Below are positions 1 through 7,158 of a stretch of DNA of 16,587 nucleotides, in pieces; the first letter of the stretch is position 1; each line of letters starts with the position of its first letter. The stretch lies in assembly GCA_023391015.1 (NCBI GenBank), contig JAEWBT010000149.1, positions 1-16,587 of the forward strand, in the 5' to 3' direction. This DNA comes from Bacteroidota bacterium. Its GTDB lineage: Bacteria; Bacteroidota; Bacteroidia; Chitinophagales; Chitinophagaceae. The position numbers and the translations under genes were made by a program. A model generated the notes under the pieces. The model did no database searches and was not told where the DNA came from. It saw only the letters and a program-made list of their open reading frames with translations.

Positions 1-151
1 ACTCGTGGGTGTGGTCGCGCATGATAAAAGACGGATGCTGAATGCCGGGAACATCGTAAATCTTCGCCCACGTTTTTTCGTCGTGGATACGCAGCTCGCG
101 GCAGGAGGCGAACAAAAAAGCGGAAAGCAGCAGTAAAAGCAGACGTTGCAT
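1..151 (-). CDS. Lipoprotein, N-terminal part; possibly class D beta-lactamase-like (partial)
   Basis: The reverse strand is open from an ATG at 151 to the window edge (50 codons). The protein begins with a short basic start, a run of leucines and a lipobox ending in F-A-S-C, with Cys17 as the probable lipidated residue. It is therefore an exported lipoprotein, probably in the periplasm or outer membrane. After the lipobox the visible chain contains T-W-A-K-I-Y and then F-I-M-R-D-H-T-H-E. This loosely recalls the start of Bacteroidota class D beta-lactamase/transpeptidase-like proteins, but the diagnostic S-x-x-K lies outside the window, so that name is a guess. The lipoprotein call itself is firm. 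It is transcribed away from lptB, with an 81-bp spacer. TACTTTCG on the minus strand (194-201) is one mismatch from the TAnnTTTG -7 element and may be its promoter. Confidence 0.6.
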   Translation of the reverse strand, partial: MQRLLLLLLSAFLFASCRELRIHDEKTWAKIYDVPGIQHPSFIMRDHTHE

Positions 152-232
152 AAAAAGGCGTTTAAAAAAGAGACGGCATTATTTTAATGGCCGCGAAAGT
201 ACGCCACCCCGCGCGGTGCGTATTTTTACCCC

Positions 233-973
233 GTGAGAATTCATACCGAAAATCTGGTGAAGCGCTACGGCAAGCGCACCGTGGTGAACCATGTGTCCTT
301 TGAGGTGTCGCAGGGCGAAATCGTGGGCTTGCTGGGTCCCAACGGTGCCGGAAAAACAACGTCTTTCTACCAGGTGGTAGGCCTGGTGAAGCCCGACGAA
401 GGCCGCGTTTTCCTCGACGGGCTGGACATTACCAAACTGCCCATGTACAAGCGCGCGCAGCTGGGCATTGGCTACCTGCCGCAGGAAGCCTCTGTTTTCC
501 GGAAACTCAGCGTGGAAGACAACATTGGCGCAGTGCTGGAGATGACCAAATTGACACGGGCCGAGCAGCTCATGAAGCGCGATGCCTTGCTGGAAGAATT
601 CCGGCTCACGCATGTGCGTAAAAGTCCCGGTGATGTGCTGAGCGGCGGCGAGCGGCGGCGCACCGAGATTGCCCGCGCCTTGTCGGTGGACCCAAAATTT
701 ATCCTGCTCGACGAGCCCTTCGCCGGGATTGACCCCATTGCGGTGGAAGACATTCAGATTATTGTGGCGCGGCTAAAATTCAAAAATATTGGCATTCTCA
801 TCACCGACCACAACGTGCAGGAAACCCTTTCCATCACCGACCGTGCCTACCTGCTTTTTGAAGGTAAAATCCTGAAAGCCGGCACCGCCGAAGACCTGGC
901 CTCGGATGAGCAGGTGCGGAAGGTGTACCTCGGCCAGCAGTTTGAGCTCAAGCGGAAGGTGCTGAATTTGTAG
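233..973 (+). CDS. lptB: LPS export ABC transporter ATP-binding protein LptB
   Basis: This is a 246-residue ABC ATPase with all nucleotide-binding motifs intact: Walker A GPNGAGKTT at 35-43, Q-loop Gln84, signature LSGGE at 136-140, Walker B ILLDEP at 157-162 and H-loop His193. The start (RIHTENLVKRYGKRTVV), the Y-L-P-Q-E-A-S-V-F-R-K-L stretch and the C-terminal Y-L-G-Q-Q-F are typical of LptB. LptB powers the LptFG inner-membrane complex that extracts lipopolysaccharide and hands it to LptC/A/D. The start is GTG at 233; no in-frame ATG fits, and the length matches the family. No Shine-Dalgarno is visible, and TATTTTTA (221-228) just upstream is a weak -7 candidate. The gene stands alone here without lptFG or lptC, which is common in Bacteroidota. 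It carries one TTCCGGAA word, at 497, read as F89-R90-K91. Confidence 0.95.
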   Translation: MRIHTENLVKRYGKRTVVNHVSFEVSQGEIVGLLGPNGAGKTTSFYQVVGLVKPDEGRVFLDGLDITKLPMYKRAQLGIGYLPQEASVFRKLSVEDNIGAVLEMTKLTRAEQLMKRDALLEEFRLTHVRKSPGDVLSGGERRRTEIARALSVDPKFILLDEPFAGIDPIAVEDIQIIVARLKFKNIGILITDHNVQETLSITDRAYLLFEGKILKAGTAEDLASDEQVRKVYLGQQFELKRKVLNL

Positions 974-1195
974 AAGACAAAAGATTTCCGGAAATGCAGG
1001 AAAGCCCCAGGATGCGCGTTCTATAAAAAAGACGAAAACCAATTACGGTGGCCGTCAGGATGAAAAAATCTGGCATGTCGGGCTCGTAGTTGACCGCTAA
1101 GCCAATAATTTCCGGAAATTTGACCTTTAAAACTGTTTTCCCCCAAACAACAGCAAACAAGCGCTAAACCCCGACAGGCCTTCCACCCCTACTGA
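974..1195. other. Spacer between lptB and the GH3 gene, upstream part
   Basis: No convincing gene is present. Two TTCCGGAA palindromes occur (986-993 and 1110-1117). The second is extended to the 14-bp perfect palindrome AATTTCCGGAAATT (1107-1120). A minus-strand open frame of 70 codons crosses this stretch but shows no family signature and is probably chance. No clear TAnnTTTG promoter for the downstream gene was found. Confidence 0.5.
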
Positions 1196-1278
1196 AGCGA
1201 AGCTCCAACGGCGAAGCCGTCCAACGCGCAGCTTCCAACGCCGCCAAAGGCGGCTGTCCAACAGCTTTAGCGTCCAAC
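1196..1278 (+). repeat. Array of mini-hairpins punctuated by TCCAAC
   Basis: TCCAAC occurs five times in 75 bp, starting at 1204, 1220, 1234, 1257 and 1273. Most segments before a TCCAAC form a tiny inverted repeat: AGC-GAA-GCT (1196-1204), CGGC-GAA-GCCG (1209-1219), GCCGCC-AAA-GGCGGC (1240-1254) and GCT-TT-AGC (1264-1271). The third segment (GCGCAGCT) is imperfect. The array ends 11 bases before the ATG of the GH3 gene, so it would lie in that gene's 5' leader if transcription starts upstream. This may be a dispersed small repeat or a structured leader. The repeats themselves are directly visible; their function is unknown. Confidence 0.7.
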
Positions 1279-1289
1279 CCTCCCTCCCT

Positions 1290-2798
1290 ATGAGCATTCT
1301 CTCCCCGGCTTTAAAAGGCATTTTCCGGCTGCGGTCTTCGGCGATTGACAACTTTGTGCTCAACCCGATCGACACGCAGCGCCAGGTGTTCAACGACCTT
1401 ATTGGCTCGGCCCAATTCACAGACTTTGGTAAGGCCCACGATTTTGAAAACATCAATAACGTAGCCGATTTCCGGAAAGCAGTGCCTATCAACGACTACG
1501 ACACCCTGAAGCCGTGGATCGAGCGCATCATGAACGGCGAGCAAAACGTGCTGTGGCCGTCGGAAATCAACTGGTTTGCCAAAAGCTCCGGCACTACGTC
1601 TGATAAGTCTAAGTTTATTCCCATCTCCAAAGAATCGCTCGAAGACAACCACTACAAAAGCGGCAAAGATGTGCTGGCCCTGTATCTACGACGATTTCCG
1701 GAATCGGGTATTATGAGCGGCAAATGCCTCGTGATCGGCGGCTCGCACCAGGTGAACCAGCTGGCAGCCGATTCGTTTTATGGCGACCTCTCGGCGGTCA
1801 TGCTGGAAAACATGCCGCGCATTGGGCAGATGGTGCGCACGCCTGACCTCTCGGTAGCCCTGATGGCGGAGTGGGAAGCCAAACTGGAAGCCATGGCCGA
1901 AGCCACGATGCGCGAAAACGTTACGTTTATCGCCGGTGTGCCCACCTGGACGGTGGTGCTCCTGAAACGCATCCTGCAAATCGCCGGCACCGATAATCCG
2001 CACGACGTGTGGCCCAATCTGGAACTGTATATCCACGGCGGCGTTTCCTTTAAGCCCTACCGGCAGCAATTCCGGAATTTGATTCCCTCGCCGCAGATGA
2101 ATTACTTAGAAACCTACAACGCCTCGGAGGGCTTTTTTGCCGCCCAGGACGATCTTTCCGAAGAAGGTATGTTGTTATTTCTAAATCATGGCATCTACTA
2201 TGAGTTTATGCCAATGGAAAACTGGGGAAAAGAAGATGCTCAAACGCTGTGTTTGAAAGATGTGGAAATCGGCAAAAACTACGCGCTGATCATCTCCACC
2301 AACGGCGGCCTGTGGCGCTACGCTGTGGGCGACACGGTGCAGTTCACCTCCCTTTCGCCTTATCGGATTAAAGTCAGCGGGCGGGTCAAATCGTTTATGA
2401 ATGCTTTTGGCGAAGAAGTGATTGTGGATAACTCCGACGCGGCTATGGCCGAAGCCTGCACGCGCACCGGTGCTATCGTGGTGGATTACAGCGCCGCGCC
2501 CGTGTATATGACCGGCGACAGCAACGGCGCGCACGAGTGGATTATTGAGTTTGAAAAAGCCCCCGACTCTATGGAAGCCTTTGGCCGGGAGCTGGACGAA
2601 GCTTTGAAACGCATCAACTCTGATTACGAAGCAAAGCGCCATAAAAATATTGCCCTGCGTCCACCGATTATCCACCAAATGCCGCGCGGCGGTTTTAACC
2701 AATGGCTTAAAGACCGCGGCAAACTGGGCGGCCAACATAAAATCCCCCGCCTGAGCAACGACCGCAAATGGCTGGAAGAAATGCTGGGATATTTGTAG
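1290..2798 (+). CDS. GH3 auxin-responsive promoter family protein (acyl-adenylating enzyme)
   Basis: The product has 502 residues, the usual length of bacterial members of the GH3 branch of the ANL (acyl/aryl-CoA ligase, luciferase) superfamily. The ATP/AMP-binding phosphate loop SSGTTSDKSKFIP begins at Ser99. The second adenylate motif Y-N-A-S-E-G is at 276-281, and the third, W-R-Y-A-V-G-D, is at 342-348 ending with Asp348. Plant GH3 enzymes adenylate acyl acids such as jasmonate or indole-acetate and couple them to amino acids. The bacterial substrate is not known, so only an acyl-acid amido synthetase-like chemistry can be inferred. No signal peptide or membrane segment is seen, so it is cytoplasmic. 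The ATG at 1290 follows the TCCAAC mini-hairpin array directly. Three TTCCGGAA words in the gene are read as FRK, FPE and FRN. Confidence 0.9.
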   Translation: MSILSPALKGIFRLRSSAIDNFVLNPIDTQRQVFNDLIGSAQFTDFGKAHDFENINNVADFRKAVPINDYDTLKPWIERIMNGEQNVLWPSEINWFAKSSGTTSDKSKFIPISKESLEDNHYKSGKDVLALYLRRFPESGIMSGKCLVIGGSHQVNQLAADSFYGDLSAVMLENMPRIGQMVRTPDLSVALMAEWEAKLEAMAEATMRENVTFIAGVPTWTVVLLKRILQIAGTDNPHDVWPNLELYIHGGVSFKPYRQQFRNLIPSPQMNYLETYNASEGFFAAQDDLSEEGMLLFLNHGIYYEFMPMENWGKEDAQTLCLKDVEIGKNYALIISTNGGLWRYAVGDTVQFTSLSPYRIKVSGRVKSFMNAFGEEVIVDNSDAAMAEACTRTGAIVVDYSAAPVYMTGDSNGAHEWIIEFEKAPDSMEAFGRELDEALKRINSDYEAKRHKNIALRPPIIHQMPRGGFNQWLKDRGKLGGQHKIPRLSNDRKWLEEMLGYL

Positions 2799-2808
2799 GG
2801 TTTAGGGG

Positions 2809-2925
2809 TTTAGGCGTTAGGAATTAGGGATATTGTAGAGACAAGACATGCCTTGTCTCTACAAGGTTAAATATGGATTGGCACAGGCGACACAAGTATC
2901 GTCTCCCAAGTGATTTAGGCGTTAA
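2809..2925. repeat. Short direct repeats flanking a hairpin
   Basis: TTTAGGCGTTA occurs at 2809-2819 and again at 2914-2924, each followed by a related purine/TTA-rich stretch. The two copies bracket about 94 bp that include the perfect hairpin at 2833-2864. The whole spacer is rich in degenerate TTAGG-like words. The arrangement could be the remnant of a small inserted element or part of a dispersed spacer repeat. It carries no coding sequence. Confidence 0.5.
2833..2864. repeat. Perfect 13-bp inverted repeat (REP/MITE-like hairpin, possible terminator)
   Basis: TTGTAGAGACAAG (2833-2845) pairs perfectly with CTTGTCTCTACAA (2852-2864) across a 6-base loop, ACATGC. It lies 34 bp after the GH3 stop codon, so it could protect or terminate that transcript, but no U-run follows. 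Similar GTAGAGAC...GTCTCTAC hairpins are, to my knowledge, dispersed in several bacterial phyla, which favours a mobile palindromic repeat over a dedicated terminator. Confidence 0.7.
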
Positions 2926-2956
2926 GAGTTAAAGGCACTTATTCGTTTAATATCCG

Positions 2957-4396
2957 TTGCCCGACCTTTGCCCCTCTGTGCGCTACCGTTTCCGTAAAAA
3001 TATCGTCTGCTTTCGCAACCAGCCTTTGGTGCGCTGGGTCCGGACGCAACTTCGGGAGCGTTACCAATCCACCCTGGAAGCCAATCAGGTCATCCGCAAT
3101 CAGGTATTGCAGTTTCTGCCGTTTCTGGTCGCGTCTTTTATCACCGGCTTTGTGGCCTTTGCCTACAGCAAGGTTTTTAGTCTTGCCGAACAGGTATCGC
3201 ATTTGGTGCTGGCAGAGGCCAAGCTTTTTATCTTTTTCCTCACGCCGGCTACGTTTTTCCTTAGTTGGTGGGCCGTCCGGAAATTTGCGCCTTACGCCAA
3301 AGGCAGTGGCATTCCGCAGGTAATGGCCAGCGTGGAGCTGATGAAACCCGGCAATGGCGCAGTGGCCTTCCGGTTTCTGAGTTTGCGCGTGATTGGGGTT
3401 AAAATCCTGGCTTCTACCGTGAAGGTGATCGGCGGCGGCATTATCGGGCGGGAAGGGCCTACGATTCAGATTTCCGCAGCTATTTTCCGGCAAATCCACC
3501 GCTTGCTGCCCAAATGGTGGAAGCCCATTTCGCCTAAAAACTTCGTGATTGCAGGCGCGGCTTCCGGACTGGCCGCAGCCTTCAATACGCCACTCGGCGG
3601 GATCATCTTCGCCATGGAAGAACTGGCCAGGCTGCATATCCGTCATTATAAATCACCGCTTTTCCTGGCCGTTATCATTGCTGGCCTCACGGCGCAAGGC
3701 TTTGGAGGCAGTTACTTGTATCTAGGGTATCCCAAGACCGGTTTTTCGGGTTGGGCCATGGTAGGCGGGATGGTGCTGGTGCCTTTCATTTCCGGTTATT
3801 TTGCCAGCCGGATGTGTGTGGTGATGCTTCGCCTTATGCGGTGGATGGCTACCGTGAAGCGCTACTGGAAGCAAGTGGCCCTGGTGGTGGGCAGCGGCCT
3901 TTTTGTGGCGGCTTTCATTTACTGGCTCGGGCCGGAGGCGATGGGTTCGGGAAAAGAAATCATGACCCGAACGCTCTACACGACAGATAAAAACATTCCG
4001 TGGTATCTGCCTTTCGTGCGGATGAACGGACTGATTGCGTCTTTCACAGCGGGCGGCGCAGGCGGTGTTTTTGCCCCTTCGCTCAGTGCCGGTGCCTGCT
4101 TCGGCGGCTGGATTGCCGAAGCGCTGCACCTGGCGGGCTCTAATGCCAATTTGCTGATTTTGGTGGGCATGACTGCCTTCCTCACCGGCGTAACCCGCGC
4201 GCCGTTCACCTCGGCCATCATTATTTTTGAGATGACCGACCGCCACAGCGTGATTTTCTTTTTGCTGCTTGGCGCACTGCTGGCCAACCTCGCTGCGAGC
4301 CTCGTGGACCGACACTCCTTCTACGAAAGACTGAAGGATGCCTATGTGCGGGAAGCCACCGAAAATGTCCAAATTTCCGGAAAACATGCCTCTTGA
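2957..4396 (+). CDS. CLC-type chloride channel/H+-Cl- exchanger
   Basis: This is a 479-residue multi-pass membrane protein with the CLC selectivity-filter motifs in order: G-S-G-I-P (116-120), G-R-E-G-P (164-168) and G-G-V-F-A-P (369-374). The gating glutamate is present (Glu166 in GREGP). The A-M-E-E-L segment (Glu221/Glu222) matches the internal proton glutamate of ClC-ec1 (Glu203). This predicts a coupled 2Cl-/H+ antiporter rather than a passive channel. Such proteins act in the inner membrane in acid resistance or anion homeostasis. The start is uncertain: the frame opens with TTG at 2957, GTG at 2978 is possible, and TTG/GTG at 3026/3029 also fit. GACCTTTG at 2963-2970 resembles a -7 element, and if it is the promoter one of the later starts is correct. 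The 3' end overlaps the GNAT gene. Confidence 0.92.
   Translation: MPDLCPSVRYRFRKNIVCFRNQPLVRWVRTQLRERYQSTLEANQVIRNQVLQFLPFLVASFITGFVAFAYSKVFSLAEQVSHLVLAEAKLFIFFLTPATFFLSWWAVRKFAPYAKGSGIPQVMASVELMKPGNGAVAFRFLSLRVIGVKILASTVKVIGGGIIGREGPTIQISAAIFRQIHRLLPKWWKPISPKNFVIAGAASGLAAAFNTPLGGIIFAMEELARLHIRHYKSPLFLAVIIAGLTAQGFGGSYLYLGYPKTGFSGWAMVGGMVLVPFISGYFASRMCVVMLRLMRWMATVKRYWKQVALVVGSGLFVAAFIYWLGPEAMGSGKEIMTRTLYTTDKNIPWYLPFVRMNGLIASFTAGGAGGVFAPSLSAGACFGGWIAEALHLAGSNANLLILVGMTAFLTGVTRAPFTSAIIIFEMTDRHSVIFFLLLGALLANLAASLVDRHSFYERLKDAYVREATENVQISGKHAS
2963..2970 (+). promoter_or_regulatory. Possible -7 promoter element of the CLC gene
   Basis: GACCTTTG is one mismatch from the Bacteroidota -7 consensus TAnnTTTG. 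No TTG was found at the proper distance upstream. If real, it argues for translation starting at or after GTG 2978. Confidence 0.3.
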
Positions 4397-4790
4397 AATC
4401 ACCACCGACACCGCTCGTCTGGATGTAGCTTTTATCCACCGTTTTTTAACCCAATCGTATTGGGCCAAGGGCCGCAGCCGCGAAACGGTGGAAACCTGCA
4501 TCCGCCATTCGCTGAACTTTGGGGTATTTCTGGATGGAAAGCCCATCGGTTATGCCCGCGTGGTCACGGATTATGCGGTCTTTGCCTACCTGATGGACCT
4601 TTTTATTATAGAAGAACATCGTGGCAAGGGCTATTCCAAAATGCTGCTGGAAGCGATCCTCCAACACGAAGCTTTACAAGCCCTCCCCACGTGGCGGCTG
4701 GCTACCAGCGATGCGCATGGATTGTATCAAAAGTTCGGATTCGGGCCGTTGCAGGCACCCCAGAAAATGATGGAAAGGAAACACCCTTAA
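4386..4790 (+). CDS. GNAT family N-acetyltransferase
   Basis: The product has 134 residues from the chosen ATG at 4386. The acetyl-CoA pyrophosphate-binding motif A is seen as E-E-H-R-G-K-G-Y-S, followed by an alpha-helical M-L-L-E-A-I-L and, near the end, the A-H-G-L-Y-Q-K-F-G-F signature of this GNAT subgroup. It should transfer an acetyl group from acetyl-CoA to an unidentified amine in the cytoplasm. Upstream in-frame ATGs exist at 4338, 4344 and 4365. The sequence from 4386 (M-P-L-E-I-T-T-D) looks like the natural start, because the upstream residues encode mainly the TTCCGGAA-derived K-F-P-E-N and do not resemble the family. From 4386 the gene overlaps the CLC stop by 11 bases, which suggests translational coupling. 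No clear promoter separates the two genes. Confidence 0.88.
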   Translation: MPLEITTDTARLDVAFIHRFLTQSYWAKGRSRETVETCIRHSLNFGVFLDGKPIGYARVVTDYAVFAYLMDLFIIEEHRGKGYSKMLLEAILQHEALQALPTWRLATSDAHGLYQKFGFGPLQAPQKMMERKHP

Positions 4791-4906
4791 AGGGTCCTTT
4801 ATCCCTTTCCAGTTTTCCGGAAATCCGCCCCTTTTTTCCGGAAAAATCAGCCCGGTAAAATGCTCCCGCGCCCTGCCCGCTATCCTTCTCAACCTACCTT
4901 TACACC
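4783..4906. other. GNAT-M16 spacer with two TTCCGGAA palindromes
   Basis: An ACCCTT-A-AAGGGT dyad overlaps the GNAT stop (4783-4795). Two TTCCGGAA words follow at 4815 and 4836, the second within the perfect palindrome TTTTTCCGGAAAAA (4833-4846). TACCTTTA (4895-4902) resembles a -7 box but ends only four bases before the M16 ATG, so it is doubtful as that gene's promoter. Confidence 0.4.
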
Positions 4907-6160
4907 ATGCTTCAATTTGAAAGATTCCACCTTTCCAACGGCCTTCGGGTGATTGTTCACCAGGACACCTCTACCCCGATGGTAGCCGTGAACGTGCTCT
5001 ACGACGTGGGCGCGCGCGACGAAGACCCGTCCCGCACCGGCTTTGCCCACCTCTTTGAACACCTGATGTTTGGCGGCTCCGAAAACATTCCGGAATACGA
5101 CACCCCTTTGCAGGAAGCCGGCGGCGAAAACAACGCCTACACCACCAACGACCTCACGAATTACTACGTGCAGTTGCCGAAGAAAAACATCGAAACGGCA
5201 TTTTGGCTGGAAAGCGACCGCATGAAAGCCCTTGCCTTTTCGCCCAAAAGCCTCGACGTGCAGCGCAAAGTGGTGAGCGAAGAATTTAAAGAGCATTACC
5301 TCAACAAGCCCTATGGCGACGCCTGGATGCACCTGCGCACCCTGGCCTACAAGCAGCACCCCTACCGCTGGATGACCATCGGCAAGGAACTCTCCCACAT
5401 CGAAAACGCTACGCTGGCCGACGTGCGCGATTTCTTTTATCATCACTACCTTCCCAACAACGCCGTGTTGTGCGTGGCCGGAAACGTGACGGTGGAAGAA
5501 GTGCGTACCCTGGCCGAAAAATGGTTTGGTGATATTCCGGCAGGCGAGGTTACGCCGCGCACCTACCCCGCCGAGCCACGGCAGGAAGACGCCCGCTTCG
5601 AAACCGTGTATGCCGACGTGCCCCTGGATGCGCTCTACAAAGCCTGGCACATCGGGGCGCGCCGCACCACCAATTATTATTGCGCCGACATCCTGACCGA
5701 GATTCTGGGCAACGGTTTTTCGTCCCGCCTGCACCAGCGATTGGTAAAGGAACAGGAACTTTTTACCGGCATCAGCTGCTACCAAACCGGCAGTACCGAC
5801 CCGGGCCTGCTAGTGATTGAAGGGAAAGTGGCGCAGGGCAAAACCATTGAGGAAGCGAACCTTGCCGTGGATGCCGAAATTGAAAAAATAATGGTGGCGG
5901 GCGTAACGGAAGGCGAGTTGGCCAAGGCTAAAAACAAGCTGGAAGCTGCCATTGAATTTGAAGATACCAGCCTTTTGAGCCGCGCCGCTAACCTGGCATT
6001 CTACGAACTGCTGGGCGATGCCGCGCTTATCAACGACGAACTAGGAGCTTATCAGGCCATCACCCGCGAGCAGTTGCAGGAACAGGCCGCCGAAATCTTC
6101 CGGCCATCCAACAGCAGCACCTTGTTTTATAAAAGCATGGAGAAACCCACCGAGGCATAA
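4907..6160 (+). CDS. M16 family zinc metallopeptidase (pitrilysin/processing-peptidase type, single module)
   Basis: The product has 417 residues. The inverted zinc motif H-L-F-E-H is at 48-52 (HxxEH), inside the typical G-F-A-H-L-F-E-H-L-M-F-G-G. The third zinc ligand is probably a glutamate in V-V-S-E-E-F (Glu125/126) or Glu129. The second half has the family's N-G-F-S-S-R-L-H-Q-R-L-V-K-E segment. The length matches an M16B half-unit that must dimerise to form the closed proteolytic chamber. In many Bacteroidota such a gene is followed by a partner lacking the zinc motif; here the next gene is an unrelated regulator on the other strand. The enzyme may therefore be a homodimer or pair with a product encoded elsewhere. 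No signal peptide is seen, so a cytoplasmic peptidase acting on small unfolded peptides is likely. Confidence 0.92.
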   Translation: MLQFERFHLSNGLRVIVHQDTSTPMVAVNVLYDVGARDEDPSRTGFAHLFEHLMFGGSENIPEYDTPLQEAGGENNAYTTNDLTNYYVQLPKKNIETAFWLESDRMKALAFSPKSLDVQRKVVSEEFKEHYLNKPYGDAWMHLRTLAYKQHPYRWMTIGKELSHIENATLADVRDFFYHHYLPNNAVLCVAGNVTVEEVRTLAEKWFGDIPAGEVTPRTYPAEPRQEDARFETVYADVPLDALYKAWHIGARRTTNYYCADILTEILGNGFSSRLHQRLVKEQELFTGISCYQTGSTDPGLLVIEGKVAQGKTIEEANLAVDAEIEKIMVAGVTEGELAKAKNKLEAAIEFEDTSLLSRAANLAFYELLGDAALINDELGAYQAITREQLQEQAAEIFRPSNSSTLFYKSMEKPTEA

Positions 6161-6192
6161 GGAATTTTCATCCCAAAAAAGCCTTTTCCTTT

Positions 6193-6228
6193 TTTTGGCC
6201 CTTTTGCAGACCTGCGAAAGGGCCAAAA
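6193..6228. other. Strong hairpin between convergent genes
   Basis: TTTTGGCCCTTT (6193-6204) pairs with AAAGGGCCAAAA (6217-6228), and GCA/TGC pair inside. It sits between the M16 gene and the LuxR-type gene, which converge here. The flanks are T-rich on the left and A-rich on the right, the reverse of a classical intrinsic terminator on either strand. It probably acts as a 3'-end stabiliser or a non-canonical terminator. Confidence 0.5.
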
Positions 6229-6324
6229 TCGTTTTCATATAACACAAAATCTGCTACACCGGGGCCGCTGAGCTTCCGCGAAGGTAGCGAAACTTTCTGT
6301 TACAGGAAAAGCCGATAACACTCC

Positions 6325-7014
6325 TTATATCAAATCAAAGGCGCGGGCAAAGCGGTCGATATCGTGTGCACCGCGGGCTTTGAGTTTTTTGCGGATGTTG
6401 CGGCGATGCGTTTCGGCGGTGCGGGCAGAGATAAACAACTTGTCGGCGATTTCCGCCGAAGTTTTGCCTTGTGCCAGGAGGCGCAGCACTTCCAGCTCAC
6501 GCCGCCCGAGGGAAGAAAAAGAAGTGGCTTTTTCGCGCAGGAACGTGAGCTCATCCAACATGCGCTCCACCTTCTTGGTATAGTGGTTTTCCGGGCTGAT
6601 GTGCTGGGCAAGGGTGAGGGTAGCAATGGCTGCGCCGGTTTTGTCTTGCATAAAAATGCGGATGGCGGAAAGGTGCCATTGCCAGTCTTCGTAGCCCTGA
6701 ATGCGCACCTGCTGAAAAAAAGTGAACGTCTCATCCGGGTTGTTGCGGGCAACCAGATCCAGCATATGAGGCACATATTCTGCCGCCTGTTCGGGGTTGA
6801 AAAAGCGGGGATAATAGTCCGGCCCCATGGCTTGCAGTGTTTCCAGTGAAACGCCCAATAGCTCGGCACCTTTAGAGCACATATAAACGACCGTTCCGTC
6901 GCGAATGTCATGGATGATGGCCACGCCGGGCAGCCTTTCCAGCACGGGAGCGGCTTTTTGGGCTTCGGCAAGAATGGCGCTCTTTATGGGGTCTTGCAGG
7001 GTTGAACTTTTCAT
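6325..7014 (-). CDS. PAS-like sensor with C-terminal LuxR-type HTH (transcriptional regulator)
   Basis: The product has 229 residues from the ATG at 7014; an upstream TTG at 7035 would add seven residues with no family support. The C-terminal 60 residues form a LuxR/GerE helix-turn-helix: L-G-R-R-E-L-E-V-L-R-L-L-A-Q-G, then S-A-E-I-A-D-K-L-F-I-S and T-A-E-T-H-R-R-N-I-R-K-K-L. The N-terminal part (about 28-140: I-I-H-D-I-R-D-G-T-V-V-Y, G-A-E-L-L-G, then F-N-P-E-Q) looks like a PAS-type ligand or redox sensor. No receiver-domain aspartate pattern and no membrane segment are seen, so it is probably a one-component cytoplasmic regulator. It is divergent from the secreted beta-helix gene, whose promoter carries an array of CGTA-N4-TACG dyads. 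It is a plausible, unproven regulator of that array. TACATTTT on the minus strand (7040-7047) is a weak -7 candidate. Confidence 0.88.
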   Translation of the reverse strand: MKSSTLQDPIKSAILAEAQKAAPVLERLPGVAIIHDIRDGTVVYMCSKGAELLGVSLETLQAMGPDYYPRFFNPEQAAEYVPHMLDLVARNNPDETFTFFQQVRIQGYEDWQWHLSAIRIFMQDKTGAAIATLTLAQHISPENHYTKKVERMLDELTFLREKATSFSSLGRRELEVLRLLAQGKTSAEIADKLFISARTAETHRRNIRKKLKARGAHDIDRFARAFDLI

Positions 7015-7083
7015 AGTGGGAAGGGTGGGAAACAATGAAAAAATGTATTATTTTGAAATGTATGATGGTCTTTTTGTGTGGTA

Positions 7084-7111
7084 GAGATTGCGGGTCAAGC
7101 CCGCAATGACG
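7084..7111 (+). repeat. REP-like hairpin, copy 1 (GAGAT...GACG type)
   Basis: ATTGCGGG (7087-7094) pairs perfectly with CCCGCAAT (7100-7107) over the loop TCAAG, with GAG on the left and GACG on the right. Its reverse complement matches copy 2 (7159-7186) except at a few bases, so the two form an inverted pair about 47 bp apart in the LuxR/beta-helix spacer. Confidence 0.75.
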
Positions 7112-7158
7112 GATAACGCTGATGGTTGTTTTTTGTACCTAACCGGCTGTTTTCCGCT

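Noticed and set aside
948..1160. A 70-codon minus-strand frame in the lptB-GH3 spacer
   Set aside because: It shows no signal peptide, domain or promoter, and it overlaps the lptB end and two TTCCGGAA palindromes.
1196..1278. The TCCAAC array as a CRISPR
   Set aside because: The repeats are six bases, the spacers are 8-17 bases and self-complementary, and no cas genes are present.
3722..4546. A 274-codon minus-strand frame opposite the CLC and GNAT genes
   Set aside because: It runs across two well-supported genes and has a His/Arg-rich shadow composition.
4895..4902. TACCTTTA as the M16 promoter
   Set aside because: It ends four bases before the ATG and lacks a -33 TTG, leaving almost no leader.
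4889..5785. A 298-codon minus-strand frame opposite the M16 peptidase
   Set aside because: The translation is dominated by Val, Gly, His and Phe without motifs, and the plus strand carries a clear HxxEH peptidase.
6193..6228. The hairpin as a classical intrinsic terminator
   Set aside because: No U-run follows the stem on either strand, so it is listed only as a structure.
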